NCBI GenBank assembly: GCA_036511855.1
Contig: DATCBN010000091.1
Span: 1 to 57,937 of the forward strand
Direction of reading: 5' to 3'
Source of the DNA: Candidatus Eremiobacteraceae bacterium
GTDB lineage: Bacteria; Vulcanimicrobiota; Vulcanimicrobiia; Eremiobacterales; Eremiobacteraceae
DNA length: 57,937 bases
The first letter of the stretch is position 1. Every line of letters begins with the position of its first letter. Below the pieces are notes generated by a model. The model was given only the letters and a program-made list of their open reading frames with translations. It was not told the origin of the DNA and did not search any database. Positions 47,332-56,307 of this stretch are shown one piece after another. The translations under genes were made by a program, and so were the position numbers.

Positions 47332-48108
47332 GTGGCCCGCAGGTTGGAACGTATCGAACGCTTGAGCGATTGTGAAACCCCGGCGTTCGAGCGCCGCGTC
47401 GCGGACAACCTTCGGGCCGTGCGCGAACGGATAGCCCGCGCGTGTGCGTCGGCAGGGCGAAGTCCCGAGACCGTCGCGGTGCTGGCGGTGACCAAGGGGT
47501 TCGGACCGGAGGCGGTTACGGCGGCGATCGCAGCGGGCCTGACCGATGTCGGCGAAAACTACCTTCAGGAAGCGGCGGCCAAATTTGCGGCCCTCGAACC
47601 GCTCGCCGCGGCTTCTGCCCGGCGCCACTTCATCGGCAGGCTGCAACGCAACAAATGTAAACGAGTCGCCGATTTGTTCGACGTCGTCCAATCCGTTGAC
47701 GACTTATCCATCGCCAAAGCCCTCGACCAATCCGCGCGAGAGATCGGCAAGAAGCTCGACGTGCTCGTGCAGATCAACATCGCTTCGGACGATCGCGCAG
47801 GAGTCGCGCCGGGCGAAGCGGCGGCATTCGCCGACGCGATGCGAGCGCTCCCAAATCTGCGGCTGCGCGGCGTGATGGCGGTGGGACCAGCCGATGCCGC
47901 CCTCGTTCGCGACGCGTTCGCACAGGCACGCATGACGTTCGGAGAGTTGCGCCAGGGTATCACAGGCGGGCCGGTGTTGTCGCTCGGCATGTCCGGCGAT
48001 CTCGAAGCGGCGGTCGCGGCGGGCTCCACGATGGTGAGACTTGGAACCGCGCTCTTCGGCGAGCGGCCAGCCAAACAAGTTTCCGCGCCGGACGGCGGGG
48101 AAGGATAG
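47332..48108 (+). CDS. yggS: YggS family PLP-homeostasis protein
   Basis: The 258-residue PLP-binding protein has the Schiff-base lysine in LAVTKGFGPEAV, then VGENYLQEA, HFIGRLQRNK and LSLGMSGDLEAAVAAGSTMVRLGTALFG. It regulates pyridoxal phosphate availability and often lies beside sepF, as here. It starts with GTG directly after the tgt stop codon. Confidence 0.92.
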   Translation: MARRLERIERLSDCETPAFERRVADNLRAVRERIARACASAGRSPETVAVLAVTKGFGPEAVTAAIAAGLTDVGENYLQEAAAKFAALEPLAAASARRHFIGRLQRNKCKRVADLFDVVQSVDDLSIAKALDQSAREIGKKLDVLVQINIASDDRAGVAPGEAAAFADAMRALPNLRLRGVMAVGPADAALVRDAFAQARMTFGELRQGITGGPVLSLGMSGDLEAAVAAGSTMVRLGTALFGERPAKQVSAPDGGEG

Positions 48109-48114
48109 GCAAGG

Positions 48115-48525
48115 ATGCTTTCAGCAGGCGTGTGGACCAACTTCAAGCAGTTCTTCGGCCAGGCCGAGGATGAGGATTTCGAGGACGAGTTGCTCGACGA
48201 CGAGGGAAGGCCGGCGATCATCTCGCTGCGAGACGCCAAGTCGTCTCGGCGCACGGTCGTTTCGGTCTACCAGCCGAAGCGGTACGACGATGTCACCGAC
48301 ATCGCCGACTCGTTGCGCGCGCGTCATCACGTCGTCGTGAATCTTGTCGGCGCCGATCGCACGCTGCAGCAGCGCGTCGTGGATTTCTTGAGCGGCGTCG
48401 TCTACACGATGGACGGCAAGATGCAGCGGCTTTCGGAAAGCATCTACCTCTTCGTGCCGAGCAACGTCCACATCAACGCAAAAGACGCGGAGCACGCGAT
48501 GGGCAGCGCGTACGACGCGTACTGA
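48115..48525 (+). CDS. sepF: Cell division protein SepF
   Basis: The 136-residue FtsZ-membrane anchor has a short N-terminal amphipathic segment (VWTNFKQFFG), an acidic linker, and the SepF core (RRTVVSVYQPKRYDDVTDIAD, VVNLVGADRTLQQRVVDFLSG). The core polymerises and binds the FtsZ tail. Its use, with divIVA next, suggests a Gram-positive/cyanobacterial style divisome. Confidence 0.93.
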   Translation: MLSAGVWTNFKQFFGQAEDEDFEDELLDDEGRPAIISLRDAKSSRRTVVSVYQPKRYDDVTDIADSLRARHHVVVNLVGADRTLQQRVVDFLSGVVYTMDGKMQRLSESIYLFVPSNVHINAKDAEHAMGSAYDAY

Positions 48526-48539
48526 TCGGGAGCGATCGC

Positions 48540-49019
48540 GTGAAGATCACGCCGCTCGACATCGAGCACAAAGAATTCAAGAAATCGCTGCAGGGCTATG
48601 CGCGCGAAGAGGTAGATCAATACCTCGATGAGGTCGCGGAATCGTTCGAGGAGATGATCGCCGAGCGCAGCAAACTCGAATCCGAGTTAGGCGATATGCG
48701 CGAGCGCGTCGCACATTTCGATGCCATCAAGGAGACCCTGCAGAACACGCTCGTCTTCGCGCAGCGCAACGCCGATGAGATGAAGGCGGCGGCGCACAAA
48801 GAGACCGATCTCATCAAAGAACAAGCCAAGCTGGAAGTGAGTCACGAGCTGCAGGACATGCGCCGCAAGATCGACGACGCCAAAGCCGAACTCGCGCGCA
48901 TGCAGGACCAGATGACCACCGTTAAACACGACCTGCGATCGTTTCTCACGAGACATCTCACGCTCGTCGAAGATCTCAACGGCCAGCAGAACTCCGCCCC
49001 CTCCCATCTTCAAAAGTAG
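48540..49019 (+). CDS. DivIVA-domain protein
   Basis: The 159-residue coiled-coil protein begins ITPLDIEHKEFKKSLQGYAREEVDQYLDEV, the DivIVA membrane-curvature-binding domain, followed by heptad coils from residue 35 to about 150. It marks cell poles and division sites. It starts with GTG 14 bp after sepF. Three repeats follow it. Confidence 0.93.
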   Translation: MKITPLDIEHKEFKKSLQGYAREEVDQYLDEVAESFEEMIAERSKLESELGDMRERVAHFDAIKETLQNTLVFAQRNADEMKAAAHKETDLIKEQAKLEVSHELQDMRRKIDDAKAELARMQDQMTTVKHDLRSFLTRHLTLVEDLNGQQNSAPSHLQK

Positions 49020-49029
49020 GAGTGCAGCC

Positions 49030-49118
49030 GTACTAGGGCAAGAATCGCTTGCCCCAGTTCTGTACGAGGGCAAGCATCGCTTGCCCCAGTTCTGTAGGAG
49101 GGCAAGCATCGCTTGCCC
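49030..49118 (+). repeat. Three palindromic repeats, plus orientation
   Basis: GTACTAG, GTACGAG and GTAGGAG-tagged copies of the GGGCAAGC stem at 49030-49055, 49062-49087 and 49094-49118, with a 32-bp period and CAGTTCT spacers, 10 bp after the divIVA stop. Confidence 0.92.
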
Positions 49119-49149
49119 AGGCGGTATCCAGTTTGAATTCCCAGGCCAA

Positions 49150-49425
49150 GTGGTAAGCGCTCTCCTCGTCGTTGCCGTGAAACCCGGTTCGAAAGCGCCC
49201 GGCATCGTGATCTCAGGCGAGACGGTGACCGTTCGCGTGCGCGAACCCGCGGTCGAAGGGCGAGCCACTGAAGCGGCGCGCCGTGCTGTTGCGGCCGCGC
49301 TGCGCGTTCCTCAGAGCGCGGTCACGCTCGTTCGCGGCGCGACATCGCGGCACAAGTCCTTCGCGGTTGCGCGCATGACGAAGGACGAGGTCCTAAAGCG
49401 CCTCGCCGAAGACCAGTTGCAGTAG
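49150..49425 (+). CDS. yggU: YggU/DUF167 family protein
   Basis: The protein of about 91 residues matches the family: LLVVAVKPGSKAPGIV, then VTVRVREPAVEGRATEAARRAVA and SRHKSFAV. Function is unknown, but it often lies with divIVA and sepF, as here. I place the start at GTG 49150, just past the repeat cluster; a longer frame would translate repeat DNA. The stop codon TAG is the TAG of the following repeat tag. Confidence 0.82.
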   Translation: MVSALLVVAVKPGSKAPGIVISGETVTVRVREPAVEGRATEAARRAVAAALRVPQSAVTLVRGATSRHKSFAVARMTKDEVLKRLAEDQLQ

Positions 49426-49615
49426 GGCATGCAATCGCTTGCCCAATAAAGGGTGAGCGATGCTCACCCTCCTACACGACGAAAGTGGGGCAAGCGATGC
49501 TTGCCCTCCTACACGACGAAAATGAGTGAGCGGGGCCGACCATAAAAGTCGGCCGCTACGACGCGAAGAAAACGGGGGCAAGCGATGCTTGCCCTAGTAC
49601 AGCTTGCCCTAGTAC
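49422..49615. repeat. Dense repeat cluster between convergent yggU and flagellar operon
   Basis: A decayed plus-oriented copy includes the yggU stop (49422-49444). Minus-oriented copies follow at 49451-49475 (GGGTGAGC type), 49488-49513 and 49574-49600. A GGCCGACC-type hairpin lies at 49534-49554. A half-copy (49601-49615) holds the stop codon of the minus-strand gene at 49609. Each copy is tag-first to its own nearest gene. Confidence 0.88.
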
Positions 49616-49887
49616 AAACCGTAGAGGCCGTTTTCGAACACGAGCGTTCGCCCGTTTGAAAGCAAAACGAGTGTGCGCATGTTCTCCCATCCGGCCATCA
49701 CGTAGGCTCGCACAGCTAGACCCGCGCGCACGAGCGCGGCGGCGCGAACGCTGAGCGTGATGGCATCGCGTTTTGAAATCGGTGTATGCCAAGATGCAAC
49801 GGCGGCGATCGCATCGGCCGCTTCGACCGGGGACGCTTGTGCGCCGCGGACGGTGGCAAGCGAGCCGGCGGATCGCGGCGCCGTCAT
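49609..49887 (-). CDS. 92-residue protein ending the flagellar operon
   Basis: This small protein (EAADAIAAVASWHTPISKRD, ALVRAGLAVRAYVMAGWENM) starts with an ATG that overlaps the sigma-factor stop (ATGA), so it is translationally coupled. The final codons TACTAG are those of a half palindrome (NGLYGLY then stop), so its C-terminus may have been set by the repeat. No family recognised; a flagellar or sigma-regulatory role is only inference from position. Confidence 0.62.
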   Translation of the reverse strand: MTAPRSAGSLATVRGAQASPVEAADAIAAVASWHTPISKRDAITLSVRAAALVRAGLAVRAYVMAGWENMRTLVLLSNGRTLVFENGLYGLY

Positions 49888-50663
49888 GCGTCGGCCTGAC
49901 TAGCAAGGGTGCTCCGCAAATTGGTCAGCGTGCGGCTGTGGATCTGCGAAACTCGCTGTTTACTGATGCCGAGCCGTCCGCCGATCTCTCTAAAGGTCGC
50001 GAATCCGGCGTAGCACGCCGCGATGATGAGACGCTCGCGGGCCGGTAGAGCGGCGACGGCCGCGTCGACCACCCGCTGCACTTCGTGAAGTTGAGCCATG
50101 TCGGCCGGATCGGGTTGGTCGGCGATCACCCGGTCACCGAATGTGGCTCCGCTCGGAGTGCCCGGCAGCGGAGAATCAAGCGACACCGGTGTCGCCCGCG
50201 AAAGGGCCAACTGGACGGCGTACAATTTCGCATCGTCAAGACCCGCGCCGGTCGCTGCCGCGCGGTCGTCGGGCGCTTCGCCTAACGTTTGCGCAAGCCG
50301 CCAGCGCGCTGCATCCAACGTGCGCGCATCGCGGCGCGTGCGTTCGGGGACCACGTCCATGCGGCGAAGCCCGTTGAACATGGCGCCGCGGATGATGCGG
50401 CTAGACCACGCTTCGAACGAAACCTTGAACGATGGATCGAAGGTGTCGAGCGCGCGCAAAAGACCGACGCAGCCGTCACCGACAAGATCGTCGCTCACGA
50501 AGTGTGCGGGCAAACGGCGCAAAACGCCGGACGCGATCCGCCGCACGAGAGTGAGCGCCGCCTCGCACGCGAGCGAACGGTCGCGCTGGCTTCGCGAATG
50601 CGCGTAGTTGTGTGCGTGGGTTTCGAGCGCGGCGTCGGGCAAAGCCGCTGCAGCCGGCGTCAT
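49884..50663 (-). CDS. fliA: Sigma-28 family RNA polymerase sigma factor (FliA-like)
   Basis: The 259-residue protein has sigma region 2 (SDDLVGDGCVGLLRALDTFD, FEAWSSRIIRGAMFNGLRR) and region 4 (LPARERLIIAACYAGFATFREIGGRLGISKQRVSQIHSRTL), separated by a short region 3. Its position between flagellar rod genes and a small gene supports a flagellar sigma role. It overlaps the FlgJ-like gene by ATGA. Confidence 0.87.
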   Translation of the reverse strand: MTPAAAALPDAALETHAHNYAHSRSQRDRSLACEAALTLVRRIASGVLRRLPAHFVSDDLVGDGCVGLLRALDTFDPSFKVSFEAWSSRIIRGAMFNGLRRMDVVPERTRRDARTLDAARWRLAQTLGEAPDDRAAATGAGLDDAKLYAVQLALSRATPVSLDSPLPGTPSGATFGDRVIADQPDPADMAQLHEVQRVVDAAVAALPARERLIIAACYAGFATFREIGGRLGISKQRVSQIHSRTLTNLRSTLASQADA

Positions 50664-50935
50664 TTCGCAACTCCCCGAAGCGAAGCTTCGAGTTCGTGTG
50701 CGAGTCCTGTGCGGTCTGAGCCGGCGATGGCTTGCGCCAGCGCGTCCACGAACATGGATTCCATCAAGTCGTCTCCCGTGCCGCCGCTAGGCTGGCCACT
50801 GATGTCCTCGCCGTCGTCAGCTTCGGATTGCGCCTCGCGACTCTGCAGGCTGCGACCGACACCCGCATCGGTCAGCATTTGTTTGAGCATCAGAGCTTCG
50901 AATTGTGCGCACGCCTGCGCGAGTCCATCGGGCAT
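50660..50935 (-). CDS. flgJ: Rod-binding FlgJ N-terminal domain protein
   Basis: The 91-residue protein matches the FlgJ rod-cap domain only (AQFEALMLKQMLTD near residue 12, then LMESMFVDALAQAIAG and GLAHELEASL). The C-terminal muramidase domain of gamma- and beta-proteobacterial FlgJ is absent, as is usual in other phyla. It starts 5 bp after the rod protein stop. Confidence 0.78.
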   Translation of the reverse strand: MPDGLAQACAQFEALMLKQMLTDAGVGRSLQSREAQSEADDGEDISGQPSGGTGDDLMESMFVDALAQAIAGSDRTGLAHELEASLRGVAK

Positions 50936-50940
50936 CTGCG

Positions 50941-51675
50941 TCAGCCTCGCTCGAGGTTGTTGGCGAGGCGCAGTAGCTCATCGGCGGCCTGCACGGTCTT
51001 GGCGCTGGCCTCATACGCGCGCTGCGCCGAGAGAATGGCCATCATGGCGCCGATTACGTTGACGTTCGCTCGTTCCAAGCAGCGTTGTTTGACGGCGCCG
51101 AAGCCGCCGGTGCCAGGCGATCCGCGATAACATTTGCCGGACGCCTGCGTGGGATAGAACAGACCGTCTGCGGCAAGCCGCAGTTGCGGGTTGTCGGCGA
51201 ACGCGCAAAGGCGGATGTGGCCCGCGATCACCGCGCCGGGTTTGCCGACGACGCGGCAGCGAACGATGCCATCGGCGCCGATCGTCATCTGCGTGGTGCC
51301 GTGCGGCAAGCGAACGTCCGCGAGCGCGGCGCCGCCGGGAAGTCGGAGTTGTCCACTGGCGTCCGGTGTGAAATTCCCGGCGCGCGTGAACGCGGCACGG
51401 CCAGCCGCGGTGTGCACTTCGAAGAGCCCTTCGCCGTCGATCGCGATGTCGTCGTCGTTGTTCGTGGAATCGAGTTTGCCTTGCGAGAAGAGCTTTCGCT
51501 GCGCACCATCGGCGGTGCCGAGCGTGCGACCATCGGGCGTGATGAGCGCGGCGAATTCCGGCCGGTCGGCGCGGTAACCGGGCGTGTCGGCATTTGCGAG
51601 ATTGGCGGAAATGGCGTCGATGATGGCTTGCTGTGCGTCCATGCCGGCAGCTCCGGCGACGAGCGCGCGGTTCAC
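50941..51675 (-). CDS. flgG: Flagellar basal-body rod protein, FlgG-like
   Basis: The 244-residue protein starts with the rod motif (ANLANADTPGYRADRPEF near residue 26), contains NDDDIAIDGEGLFEV, and ends with the rod helix NVIGAMMAILSAQRAYEASAKTV. Length is close to FlgG (about 260). It starts with GTG overlapping the stop of the previous rod gene (GTGA). Assignment FlgG versus FlgF is not certain. Confidence 0.82.
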   Translation of the reverse strand: MNRALVAGAAGMDAQQAIIDAISANLANADTPGYRADRPEFAALITPDGRTLGTADGAQRKLFSQGKLDSTNNDDDIAIDGEGLFEVHTAAGRAAFTRAGNFTPDASGQLRLPGGAALADVRLPHGTTQMTIGADGIVRCRVVGKPGAVIAGHIRLCAFADNPQLRLAADGLFYPTQASGKCYRGSPGTGGFGAVKQRCLERANVNVIGAMMAILSAQRAYEASAKTVQAADELLRLANNLERG

Positions 51676-52352
51676 TGATGCACCGCCGGAACGTCGGTAA
51701 CCGCACGCCGCAGCGTCTCGTCGGCGCGTTGCGAAGCTTTTTGATTCGCTTCAAACGCGCGCTGCGTGGAGACGAGCGCGGTCATTTCGGCGATGGGATT
51801 GACGCCCGAGTCTTCGAGATAGCCGGCGCGAACCTGCGCCGCCGCCCGGCTGAGCAACGCTCCAGGTAAAGCCGCGCAGTAGCCGCCGCCTCGATCGACG
51901 GATTTGTCTACATCTACTATTCTAAGCCGATCGATGATGTGGCCGCCCGAGACTATGCGTCCTTCGCTGTCGATCGTGGCGCGGTGCGGAAAGCGCACGG
52001 GTCCAAGGGCGCCCAAAAGTCGGTTGCCGCGAGCATCCACGAGTGAGCCGCTTGAATCGGAAGAGAACCGGCCATCGCGAGTGTAGCGAACGCCGTCGGA
52101 TGTTGCAACCGCAAAGAAACCCGGCCCGCTCAAAGCGGCGTCGGTGGGGACGCCGGTGAGGCGCAACGCTCCCTGCAAAGACGAAGCGTTGGCGGCAGCG
52201 CCAAGCCGATCCGCAAAACGGGCTGCGGCCGGCAATGAAGCGCGGTAACCTGGTGTTCCCGCGTTGGCGAGATCGGCGGCGATCTGATCGAGACGGGCCG
52301 CCTGTGCGCGCATGCCCGTGGCCGCGCTCACAAGTGCATCCGGTGCGTCCAT
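51672..52352 (-). CDS. Flagellar basal-body rod protein, FlgF/FlgG-like
   Basis: The 226-residue paralogue of the next gene has DALVSAATGMRAQAARLDQI and NAGTPGYRASLPAA at the N-terminus, LSGPGFFAVATSDGVRYTRDGRF in the middle and VNPIAEMTALVSTQRAFEANQK at the end. I choose the ATG at 52352, which has GGAGG 7 nt upstream. It is the first gene of the flagellar operon. Confidence 0.82.
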   Translation of the reverse strand: MDAPDALVSAATGMRAQAARLDQIAADLANAGTPGYRASLPAAARFADRLGAAANASSLQGALRLTGVPTDAALSGPGFFAVATSDGVRYTRDGRFSSDSSGSLVDARGNRLLGALGPVRFPHRATIDSEGRIVSGGHIIDRLRIVDVDKSVDRGGGYCAALPGALLSRAAAQVRAGYLEDSGVNPIAEMTALVSTQRAFEANQKASQRADETLRRAVTDVPAVHQ

Positions 52353-52491
52353 GGTGATCCTCCGGTTACTTGGGAAAGTGGGAGGACGATACGCCCGGGA
52401 GGTTGCCGACATGGCGCGAAAATACGGCCGACCTATGAACAGGTGGCTAGCAGCGGAGCACAGCGCTTAGAACGCCTGGGGCGGGAGTTTG

Positions 52492-54573
52492 CTAGATTAG
52501 AAGTTTGTCCGGCGAAATCGGGAGGTCCCGTACACGAATGCCGGTCGCATGATAGACCGCATTGGCCACCGCCGCCGCCGAACCACATATGCCGATCTCG
52601 CCGATTCCACGTACGTGCGCCGGATTGACGTTGGTGTCATCGTCTTCGACAATGATGATGTCCACGTCGGGTATGTCGGCGTTCGTCGGGATAAGATAGT
52701 CACTCAGGTTCGCGTTCATGATCCGTCCGCTGCGGACGTCATACCGCGTTTTCTCAAAGAGCGCCATACTGATGCCCCAGACGACGCCGCCCAAGAACTG
52801 GCTGCGAGCCGTCTTTTCGTTTAATATGCGACCGCCATCATATGCGCCGACAAAGCGCGCGACTCGCACGGTGCCGAGATCGGGATCCACATGCACCTCG
52901 GCAAAATGTGCGCCAAAGGCTTGCTGCTCGAAACGCTCTTCCTGTTCGCTGGGCTTCTCTTCAACCATCAATTCGATGCCGTCACTCGGCACCGCTCCAT
53001 TGAGTGCAGCGAGCTTTTCGCGTAGTTGGTTAGCAGCCGTGGCAACAACCGATCCCACACTGCTCGCAGTCTGCGAACCAGCGGCAATCGGCGCATGTGG
53101 AAGTGAGGTGTCGCCGAAGTCGAATCGAACACGCTGCAGGGGGATCTCTAAGATCTCGGACGCGAGTTGTGCATAAACCGTAGATGACCCGGTGCCCTGC
53201 TCAATAGTTCCACAGGCGATGACCACGCTTCCATCGTGATTCATCCGAATCCGCGCGCTCGCGCCGCTTCGATGAGTCGCGCGCGAACCAGAGGCCATGC
53301 CAAGCCCTACAAGCAGACGGCCGTTGCGCATCGAGCCGATGGCGGGAGACCGTTGCGCCCAACCGAAGCGCTGCGAACCGAGTTCATAACATTCGCGCAA
53401 CTTCTTGCTCGTGTACGGTTTGCCGGAATCCGGGGAGTTTTCCGAGTAGTTGCGGATTCGCAACGCCAGAGGATCCATCTTGAGCGCATACGACAGCTCG
53501 TCCATTGCCGACTCGATGGCAAAAGATCCGGTGGACTCGCCGGGCCCTCGCTGATACGTGGGCTTGCTTATGTTCAACCGGCGGAGCTCTTGCGACATTG
53601 AAAAGTTAGCGACCGCATACAGATCACGAGCGAAGACTGCAGACGGCTCGACGAATTCATCGGCCATGCTCGTCTCGTTGCGAACGTCGTGAATGACGGC
53701 AATCAGCCGGCCGTCGATCTCCGCACCGAGCGAAACAGTCTGTTCGGTCTGGGGCCGGTGGCCGACCCAGCCGAACATCTGTTGCCTGGTCGCCAATAGC
53801 TTAACGGGCCGGCCCACCATTTTTGCGGACATGACCGCAAGCGGCACGTGGGACCACACCTGCCCCTTGCCTCCGAATGCGCCGCCGACGAAGGGCGCAA
53901 CGACGTGGATTAGGCCGGCGTCGATGCCGAAGATCTTCGCGATGCGCGACTGCACGCCGAAAACCCACTGTGTGGAGTCATAGATCGTCAGGCGACCACC
54001 ATCCCATGCCGCGATTGTGCCGTGTGTTTCCATGGGGTTGTGATGTTCGGTCGGCGTGGTGTAGGTTTGATGCAGGCGAACGGGTGCGGCGGAAATCGCG
54101 CCTTCCGCGTTTCCACGCCGATGCTTGGCAGGTTTGCCGAATATCTGGTCGGGCGTGACGCGTGAAGCGCTCTCCATGTCCATCGCAGGCGGAATCTTCT
54201 CGTAGGTAACGACCACTTGGTCGGCGCCATACACCGCCTGCTCGAACGTCTCAGCGATCACAACGGCGATTGGCTGCCGGTCGAACTGGACGACGTCGTC
54301 TTGAAGCACGAACAAAATCGACTCGGTATCGCTTGACTTGTGCGTGCTGACGCGCGGCGCGTTGCGATGCGTTAACACTTCGATGACACCGTCGGCAGCA
54401 CGCGCGCGCGATTCGTCGATCGACGTTATCCGTCCGTTTGCAATCGTGCTCGCGACGACGACGGCGTGCGCCATGCGGTCGAGCGAATTGTCAGCGGTAT
54501 ACAGAGCGCGCCCGGTGACTTTGATTGGACCATCAACACGATCGTATGGCTTGCCGATGATGGGCTGGCTCAT
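52492..54573 (-). CDS. Aldehyde oxidoreductase molybdenum-binding subunit (PaoC-like)
   Basis: The 693-residue large subunit of the xanthine-dehydrogenase superfamily binds the molybdopterin cofactor. Segments are KVTGRALYTADN near the start, GGAFGGKGQVW, RGPGESTGSFAIESAMDELS and the catalytic-Glu motif RGIGEIGICG near the C-terminus. It probably oxidises aldehydes in the periplasm. The ATG at 54573 has GGAG at 6 nt and overlaps the FAD subunit stop (ATGA). Confidence 0.88.
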   Translation of the reverse strand: MSQPIIGKPYDRVDGPIKVTGRALYTADNSLDRMAHAVVVASTIANGRITSIDESRARAADGVIEVLTHRNAPRVSTHKSSDTESILFVLQDDVVQFDRQPIAVVIAETFEQAVYGADQVVVTYEKIPPAMDMESASRVTPDQIFGKPAKHRRGNAEGAISAAPVRLHQTYTTPTEHHNPMETHGTIAAWDGGRLTIYDSTQWVFGVQSRIAKIFGIDAGLIHVVAPFVGGAFGGKGQVWSHVPLAVMSAKMVGRPVKLLATRQQMFGWVGHRPQTEQTVSLGAEIDGRLIAVIHDVRNETSMADEFVEPSAVFARDLYAVANFSMSQELRRLNISKPTYQRGPGESTGSFAIESAMDELSYALKMDPLALRIRNYSENSPDSGKPYTSKKLRECYELGSQRFGWAQRSPAIGSMRNGRLLVGLGMASGSRATHRSGASARIRMNHDGSVVIACGTIEQGTGSSTVYAQLASEILEIPLQRVRFDFGDTSLPHAPIAAGSQTASSVGSVVATAANQLREKLAALNGAVPSDGIELMVEEKPSEQEERFEQQAFGAHFAEVHVDPDLGTVRVARFVGAYDGGRILNEKTARSQFLGGVVWGISMALFEKTRYDVRSGRIMNANLSDYLIPTNADIPDVDIIIVEDDDTNVNPAHVRGIGEIGICGSAAAVANAVYHATGIRVRDLPISPDKLLI

Positions 54574-55553
54574 GCCGTCTCCAGAGTAATCTCGATTGCG
54601 CGAACCAGCGTGCGCTTTGCAAGTTGCACCTTGAAGTTGTTTTCGCCATGTCCGCGAGCGCCTAAGAGCGCGGCCTCGGCTGCACGCTCGAATGAGTCTC
54701 GAGTCGCGGGCGCACCTATCAAAGTGCGTTCTGCTTGGCGCGAACGCCACGGTATCGTGCCAACGCCACCCAGGGCGATGCGCACATCACCAATCGAATT
54801 ATTGCTTATCTCGATGGCGACAGCTGCCGAGGCGAGCGCAAATTCGTATTCCATGCGGTCGCGCACTTTCAAATATGTGGAATTGTGCGCAAACGGAAGC
54901 AGTGGAACGGAGACCGCCGTTATCAGTTCGTCTTGATGAAGCGTCGTTTCGATGTTGGGGTTCGCTTGTGGCAGCTGATAGAAGTCATGAATGCTGACAT
55001 CGCGATCTCCCTTACTTCCGGTCACATGAACGATCGCATCGAGCGCAACCAACGTGACCGCGAGGTCAGAAGCATGCGTCGCGATGCACTGATCGCTCGT
55101 GCCGAGAATCGCCTGCATCCGGTTGATTCCGCCGATAGCGCCGCAGCCGCTTGCCGGGGTGCGCTTATTGCATGGCGTGGCCACGTCGCGGAAGTAGGGA
55201 CATCGCGTGCGTTGTAGGATATTGCCGCCGATCGACGCCATATTGCGCAGTTGGGGCGAGGCGCTTTGATCGAGCGAACTTGCGATCATTGGGAAGGAAC
55301 TGCGGACGGCGGCATGAGAGGCGACGTCGCTCATGCGAGCCAGCGCGCCGATGTATAACCGATCGCTGCGAAGTTCAATTGTGCGTAGCGGAAGTGCGTT
55401 GATGTCGATGAGCAATGCAGGTCCTTCGACGTCATCTTTCATCAGGTCTAGAATATTCGTGCCACCCGCGATATACTTCGCCGAGCCGCCCACGCCCGCA
55501 GCATCCAATGCAGCAGAAACACTTTCGATACGAGAGAAGCGAAACGGCCTCAT
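54570..55553 (-). CDS. Aldehyde oxidoreductase FAD-binding subunit (PaoB-like)
   Basis: The 327-residue CoxM-type subunit has YIAGGTNILDLMKDD, the FAD loop PQLRNMASIGGNILQ and a cysteine-bearing insert (CPYFRDVATPCNKR, GCGA) that in PaoB (YagS) holds a 4Fe-4S cluster. It passes electrons from the iron-sulfur subunit to an acceptor. It overlaps the genes on both sides by four bases. Confidence 0.88.
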   Translation of the reverse strand: MRPFRFSRIESVSAALDAAGVGGSAKYIAGGTNILDLMKDDVEGPALLIDINALPLRTIELRSDRLYIGALARMSDVASHAAVRSSFPMIASSLDQSASPQLRNMASIGGNILQRTRCPYFRDVATPCNKRTPASGCGAIGGINRMQAILGTSDQCIATHASDLAVTLVALDAIVHVTGSKGDRDVSIHDFYQLPQANPNIETTLHQDELITAVSVPLLPFAHNSTYLKVRDRMEYEFALASAAVAIEISNNSIGDVRIALGGVGTIPWRSRQAERTLIGAPATRDSFERAAEAALLGARGHGENNFKVQLAKRTLVRAIEITLETA

Positions 55554-56125
55554 TCCGTGACACTCCCATCCGCAATCGCGTCAACGATATGCGGATAGCA
55601 TCCGCATCGGCACAGATTGCCGCTCATCTGGGCTTGAATCGTCTCCCGATCGAGCGAATGCCCTTCGTTGAGGAGCGCAATCGCGGACATGATCTGTCCT
55701 GAGGTGCAGTAGCCGCACTGAAATCCATCGTGCTTGATAAACGCCGCTTGAATCGGATGCAAGCGGCCGTGGTCTGCAATGCCTTCGATGGTCGTGATCT
55801 CGTCGCCGGCGTGCATCATGGCGAGCGTGAGGCAAGAGTTGATCCGCCGGCCGTTCACGTGCACGGTGCACGCTCCGCAGGTTCCCTGATCGCAGCCTTT
55901 TTTGGTTCCCGTCAGTCCTAGGTGGTCGCGAAGAGCGTCGAGCAGGGTTACGCGAGGATCTATCTCGAGCGTACGCTCGGCGCCATTCACATGCAGTACC
56001 AACCGCTCCGGTCTGGATTCGCTAATCTTCGCGCTGGAGCGCGCGGCGCGTGCTGCGGCTCGAAGGCCAAGGTACATGACGAACGCGGTGGCGGATATTT
56101 TGACGACGAATCGCCGTCGATTCAT
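55550..56125 (-). CDS. Aldehyde oxidoreductase 2Fe-2S subunit with Tat signal (PaoA-like)
   Basis: The 191-residue subunit has a twin-arginine start (NRRRFVVKISATAF) for export of the folded complex. The plant-ferredoxin cluster is at C78, C83, C86 and C98, and the second cluster at C137, C140, C172 and C174 (CGYC, CRCG). I take the ATG at 56125, with GGAG 6 nt upstream, over the one at 56155. Gene order 2Fe-2S, FAD, Mo matches paoABC. Confidence 0.9.
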   Translation of the reverse strand: MNRRRFVVKISATAFVMYLGLRAAARAARSSAKISESRPERLVLHVNGAERTLEIDPRVTLLDALRDHLGLTGTKKGCDQGTCGACTVHVNGRRINSCLTLAMMHAGDEITTIEGIADHGRLHPIQAAFIKHDGFQCGYCTSGQIMSAIALLNEGHSLDRETIQAQMSGNLCRCGCYPHIVDAIADGSVTE

Positions 56126-56307
56126 GGGAGCTCCAAGCGGCATTTCTTCGTCCATAATCGGGTTCTTCCCGAAAGCCGCCGTGATAACCCTGAGTGCATA
56201 TCCGCGTCCGCCCGCCGAGCCCGGGAAGGGACCGTCGTGGCGCTGAACTGCGGACTAATTATGAATGAGTGGACCGCGATCCTAAGCGATCGTTCACGTC
56301 GCGGCAC

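Noticed and set aside
49081-49149. N-terminal extension of yggU
   Set aside because: It would translate repeat DNA; the family N-terminus begins about LLVVAVKPGSK.
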